A DNA stretch of 6,614 nt from the NCBI GenBank assembly GCA_052387115.1, contig JBQTJM010000368.1, positions 1 through 6,614 on the forward strand. The letters are read 5' to 3'. The notes beneath the pieces were generated by a model. That model made no database searches and had not been told where the DNA came from. It worked only from the letters and a program-made list of their open reading frames with translations. The DNA is from JACCXJ01 sp052387115. GTDB taxonomy: Bacteria; Pseudomonadota; Gammaproteobacteria; JACCXJ01. This document shows positions 4,567-6,614 of the stretch, one piece after another (the first letter of the stretch is position 1; each line of letters opens with the position of its first letter). The translations under genes were made by a program, and so were the position numbers.

Positions 4567-6614
4567 TCCGGTAACCCCCCTTTCTCATTGAGTGAACGGC
4601 CCCGCTCAAAAAGCTCATACAACACGGGCAAGACCAATAAGGTCAATACCGTGGACGACAAGATCCCCCCGATCACCACTGTCGCTAGCGGGCGCTGGAC
4701 CTCCGCCCCGGTGCCGATGGCGATGGCCATGGGCAGGAAGCCCAGGGAAGCGACCAGGGCCGTCATCAGCACCGGGCGAAGGCGTAGCAAGGCCCCCTGT
4801 CGAACGGCTTCCATGACAGGCAGACCGTCCTGCCGCAGCTTATTGATAAACGTGATCATCACCAGCCCATTCAGCACGGCGACCCCCGAGAGGGCGATGA
4901 ACCCGACCCCGGCCGAGATCGAGAGGGGGATATTCCGAAGCCAAAGGGCGAGCACCCCGCCGGTCAAGGCGAACGGCACCCCGGTGAACACCAGGAGACC
5001 ATCCTTGACGTTGCCGAAGGTGGCGAAGAGAAACAGGAAAATGAGGAGAAGCGCGATGGGCACGACGATTTGGAGGCGCCGGGCGGCCGAGATCAGTTGT
5101 TCGAACTGACCGCCCCAATCGGTCCAATAACCGGCGGGAATGGTCACCTCCTCCTGGATCCTGTCCTCTGCCTCGGCCACAAAGGAGCCGAGGTCGCGCC
5201 CGCGCACATTGGCGGTCACCACTACCCGGCGCTTGCCGTTCTCGCGGCTGATCTGGTTGGGACCCGGGGCGATGTTCACCTCGGCCACCGCGCCCAGGGG
5301 CACGAAGCTCGGCCGCGGCGCGCTCGCGGCGGCGACCGGCGTTGCCAGGCCCGCTGCGGGCAGGAGTATGGGGAGGCGTTGGATGGCATCGAGATCGACG
5401 CGCATTGTTTCCGGCAGGCGCACCACCAGGTCGAACCGCCGGTCCCCCTCGAAGACCTCTCCGGCCTTCTTGCCGCCCAGGGCGATCTCGACCACCTCCT
5501 GGACATCGGCGACGTTCAAGCCGTAGCGGGCCATAGCCTCCCGGTTCATCCGGAGTGTCAAGACCGGCAGGCCCGTGATCTGTTCCACCCGCACATCCGC
5601 GGCTCCGGGGACCTTTTCCAGCACTTCGGCGATCTCCTCCCCGGCCTCCAGCAAGACCTCCAGGTCATCGCCAAACACCTTGACCGCCACATCGGCGCGC
5701 ACACCGGCGATGAGCTCATTGAAGCGCATCTTGATCGGCTGGGTGAATTCGTAATTGTTGCCCGGGATCGCTTGCACGGCCGCTTCGAGCGCCTGAACCA
5801 GATCTGCCGTAGAGCGGGAAGGATCAGGCCATTCGGCGCGCTCCTTGAGCATGACATAGTTGTCGGCCACACTGGGCGGCATGGGATCGGTGGCGATCTC
5901 CGCCGTGCCCATTTTGGCGAAGACCCGCTCCACCTCGGGGAATTCCTTGATCCGCTGCTCCAGGGTATATTGCATCCCGATCGCCTGGGAGAGGCTGGTC
6001 CCCGGGATGCGCAGGGCGTGCAGCGCGATATCGCCCTCATCGAGGCTCGGCACGAATTCGGCGCCCATGCGCGTGGCGAGCAGCCCGCTCAAGACCACCA
6101 TCACCACACTCGTGGTCACTACCAAGGCTCGGTTCCTCATGGTGAGGTTCAAGAGGGGCTCATAGGCCGTCTTGGCAACCCGCATGAGCCAGTTTTCCTT
6201 TTCCGCCATGGGGCGGGTGAGAAACAGTGCCGCAGCCGCCGGGACAAAGGTGACCGACAGGATCATGGCACCGAGGAGCGCGGTGACGACGGTAAAGGCC
6301 ATGGGAACGAACATCTTCCCCTCGACCCCGGTGAGCGCAAAGATGGGGATATAGACCACCATGATGATTAACTGCCCGAAGAGCAGCGCCTGGCGCGCCT
6401 CTCTTGAGGCCTCGAAGACCACCTCGAAGCGCTCGGCACGGTTCAAGGGCCGTTGCCGGCGGTGCTGTTCCTCTGCGAGATGGCGGACGCAGTTTTCCAC
6501 GATCACCACCGCGCCATCCACGATGATGCCAAAGTCGAGCGCCCCCAGGCTCATCAGGTTGGCGCTCACCCCCTGTCCCACCATCCCGGTGATGGTGAAG
6601 AGCATGGAGAGCGG
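4563..6614 (-). CDS. czcA: CzcA-type heavy-metal RND efflux pump (N-terminus outside window)
   Basis: The C-terminal 683 residues are visible. Full CzcA/CusA proteins have roughly 1,030-1,060 residues, so about one third lies outside to the right. TM4 carries the CzcA-type proton-relay pattern LGALDFGIIVDGAVVIVEN, with D27, D33 and E40 of the visible part equivalent to CzcA D402, D408 and E415. Then come TM5-TM6, the second large periplasmic loop beginning near GAEFVPSLDEGD with GTAEIATDPMPPSVAD, and TM8-TM12 ending in GAEVQRPLATVVIGG and LVLPVLYELF. DFG..D in TM4 and TAEIATDPMPP point to the Co/Zn/Cd (HME1) clade rather than the Cu/Ag CusA clade. An Ala/Pro-rich insert (PAAGLATPVAAASAPRP) before FVPLGAVAEV looks longer than usual. 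The pump exchanges protons for metal ions and normally works with a CzcB adaptor and a CzcC channel, which may lie outside the window. It is the first visible gene of the operon. Confidence 0.93.
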   Translation of the reverse strand, partial: PLSMLFTITGMVGQGVSANLMSLGALDFGIIVDGAVVIVENCVRHLAEEQHRRQRPLNRAERFEVVFEASREARQALLFGQLIIMVVYIPIFALTGVEGKMFVPMAFTVVTALLGAMILSVTFVPAAAALFLTRPMAEKENWLMRVAKTAYEPLLNLTMRNRALVVTTSVVMVVLSGLLATRMGAEFVPSLDEGDIALHALRIPGTSLSQAIGMQYTLEQRIKEFPEVERVFAKMGTAEIATDPMPPSVADNYVMLKERAEWPDPSRSTADLVQALEAAVQAIPGNNYEFTQPIKMRFNELIAGVRADVAVKVFGDDLEVLLEAGEEIAEVLEKVPGAADVRVEQITGLPVLTLRMNREAMARYGLNVADVQEVVEIALGGKKAGEVFEGDRRFDLVVRLPETMRVDLDAIQRLPILLPAAGLATPVAAASAPRPSFVPLGAVAEVNIAPGPNQISRENGKRRVVVTANVRGRDLGSFVAEAEDRIQEEVTIPAGYWTDWGGQFEQLISAARRLQIVVPIALLLIFLFLFATFGNVKDGLLVFTGVPFALTGGVLALWLRNIPLSISAGVGFIALSGVAVLNGLVMITFINKLRQDGLPVMEAVRQGALLRLRPVLMTALVASLGFLPMAIAIGTGAEVQRPLATVVIGGILSSTVLTLLVLPVLYELFERGRSLNEKGGLPE

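Noticed and set aside
5070..6371. A 433-codon open frame on + antisense to the pump gene
   Set aside because: It is fully antisense to a clear CzcA-type CDS. Its His/Gly/Asp-rich translation is what GC-rich codons give on the opposite strand.

Overview
The window is GC-rich bacterial DNA. It carries the tail of a dTDP-rhamnose biosynthesis gene, a proton-driven heavy-metal RND pump, an outer-membrane beta-barrel protein and Sec-type signal peptides. This points to a Gram-negative proteobacterium, but the sequence alone does not fix a genus.

Left part (1-1330, + strand). The window opens inside the last codons of rmlD. About 380 gene-free bases follow, holding two small hairpins. Next is a secreted, very His/Gly-rich protein (493-957) with a perfect 36-bp in-frame tandem duplication. 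Just behind it lies a broken glycine-zipper lipoprotein gene (972 to about 1206). Its frame is disrupted by one extra base near position 999, a TAG codon at 1126-1128 and loss of the C-terminal part.

Middle part (1330-3057, - strand). A small single-pass membrane protein with an acidic, internally repeated tail (1330-1662) has a good Shine-Dalgarno sequence and an extended -10 promoter. Behind it lies a gene-free stretch of about 510 bases with several GC-rich hairpins. Then comes a DUF2383-type four-helix (ferritin-like) protein (2250-2735). Its upstream region holds a plausible sigma-70 promoter, a dyad in the promoter spacer, and two identical short palindromes exactly 22 bp apart.

Right part (3058-6614, - strand). 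This is a compact operon read from right to left. First is a CzcA-type metal/proton antiporter, cut by the window edge. A possible 11-codon leader ORF follows; its start overlaps the czcA-like stop and its stop overlaps the next start. Then come a secreted beta-barrel protein of the MetA-like transporter type and a CPBP-family (CAAX protease/bacteriocin-processing) membrane protein. The CPBP protein has Gln-Gln where the family normally has its catalytic Glu-Glu pair.

The pump, the outer-membrane barrel and perhaps the His-rich secreted protein suggest metal handling at the cell envelope. The functional link between the left and right parts is inference. No mobile element, CRISPR array or RNA gene could be supported.
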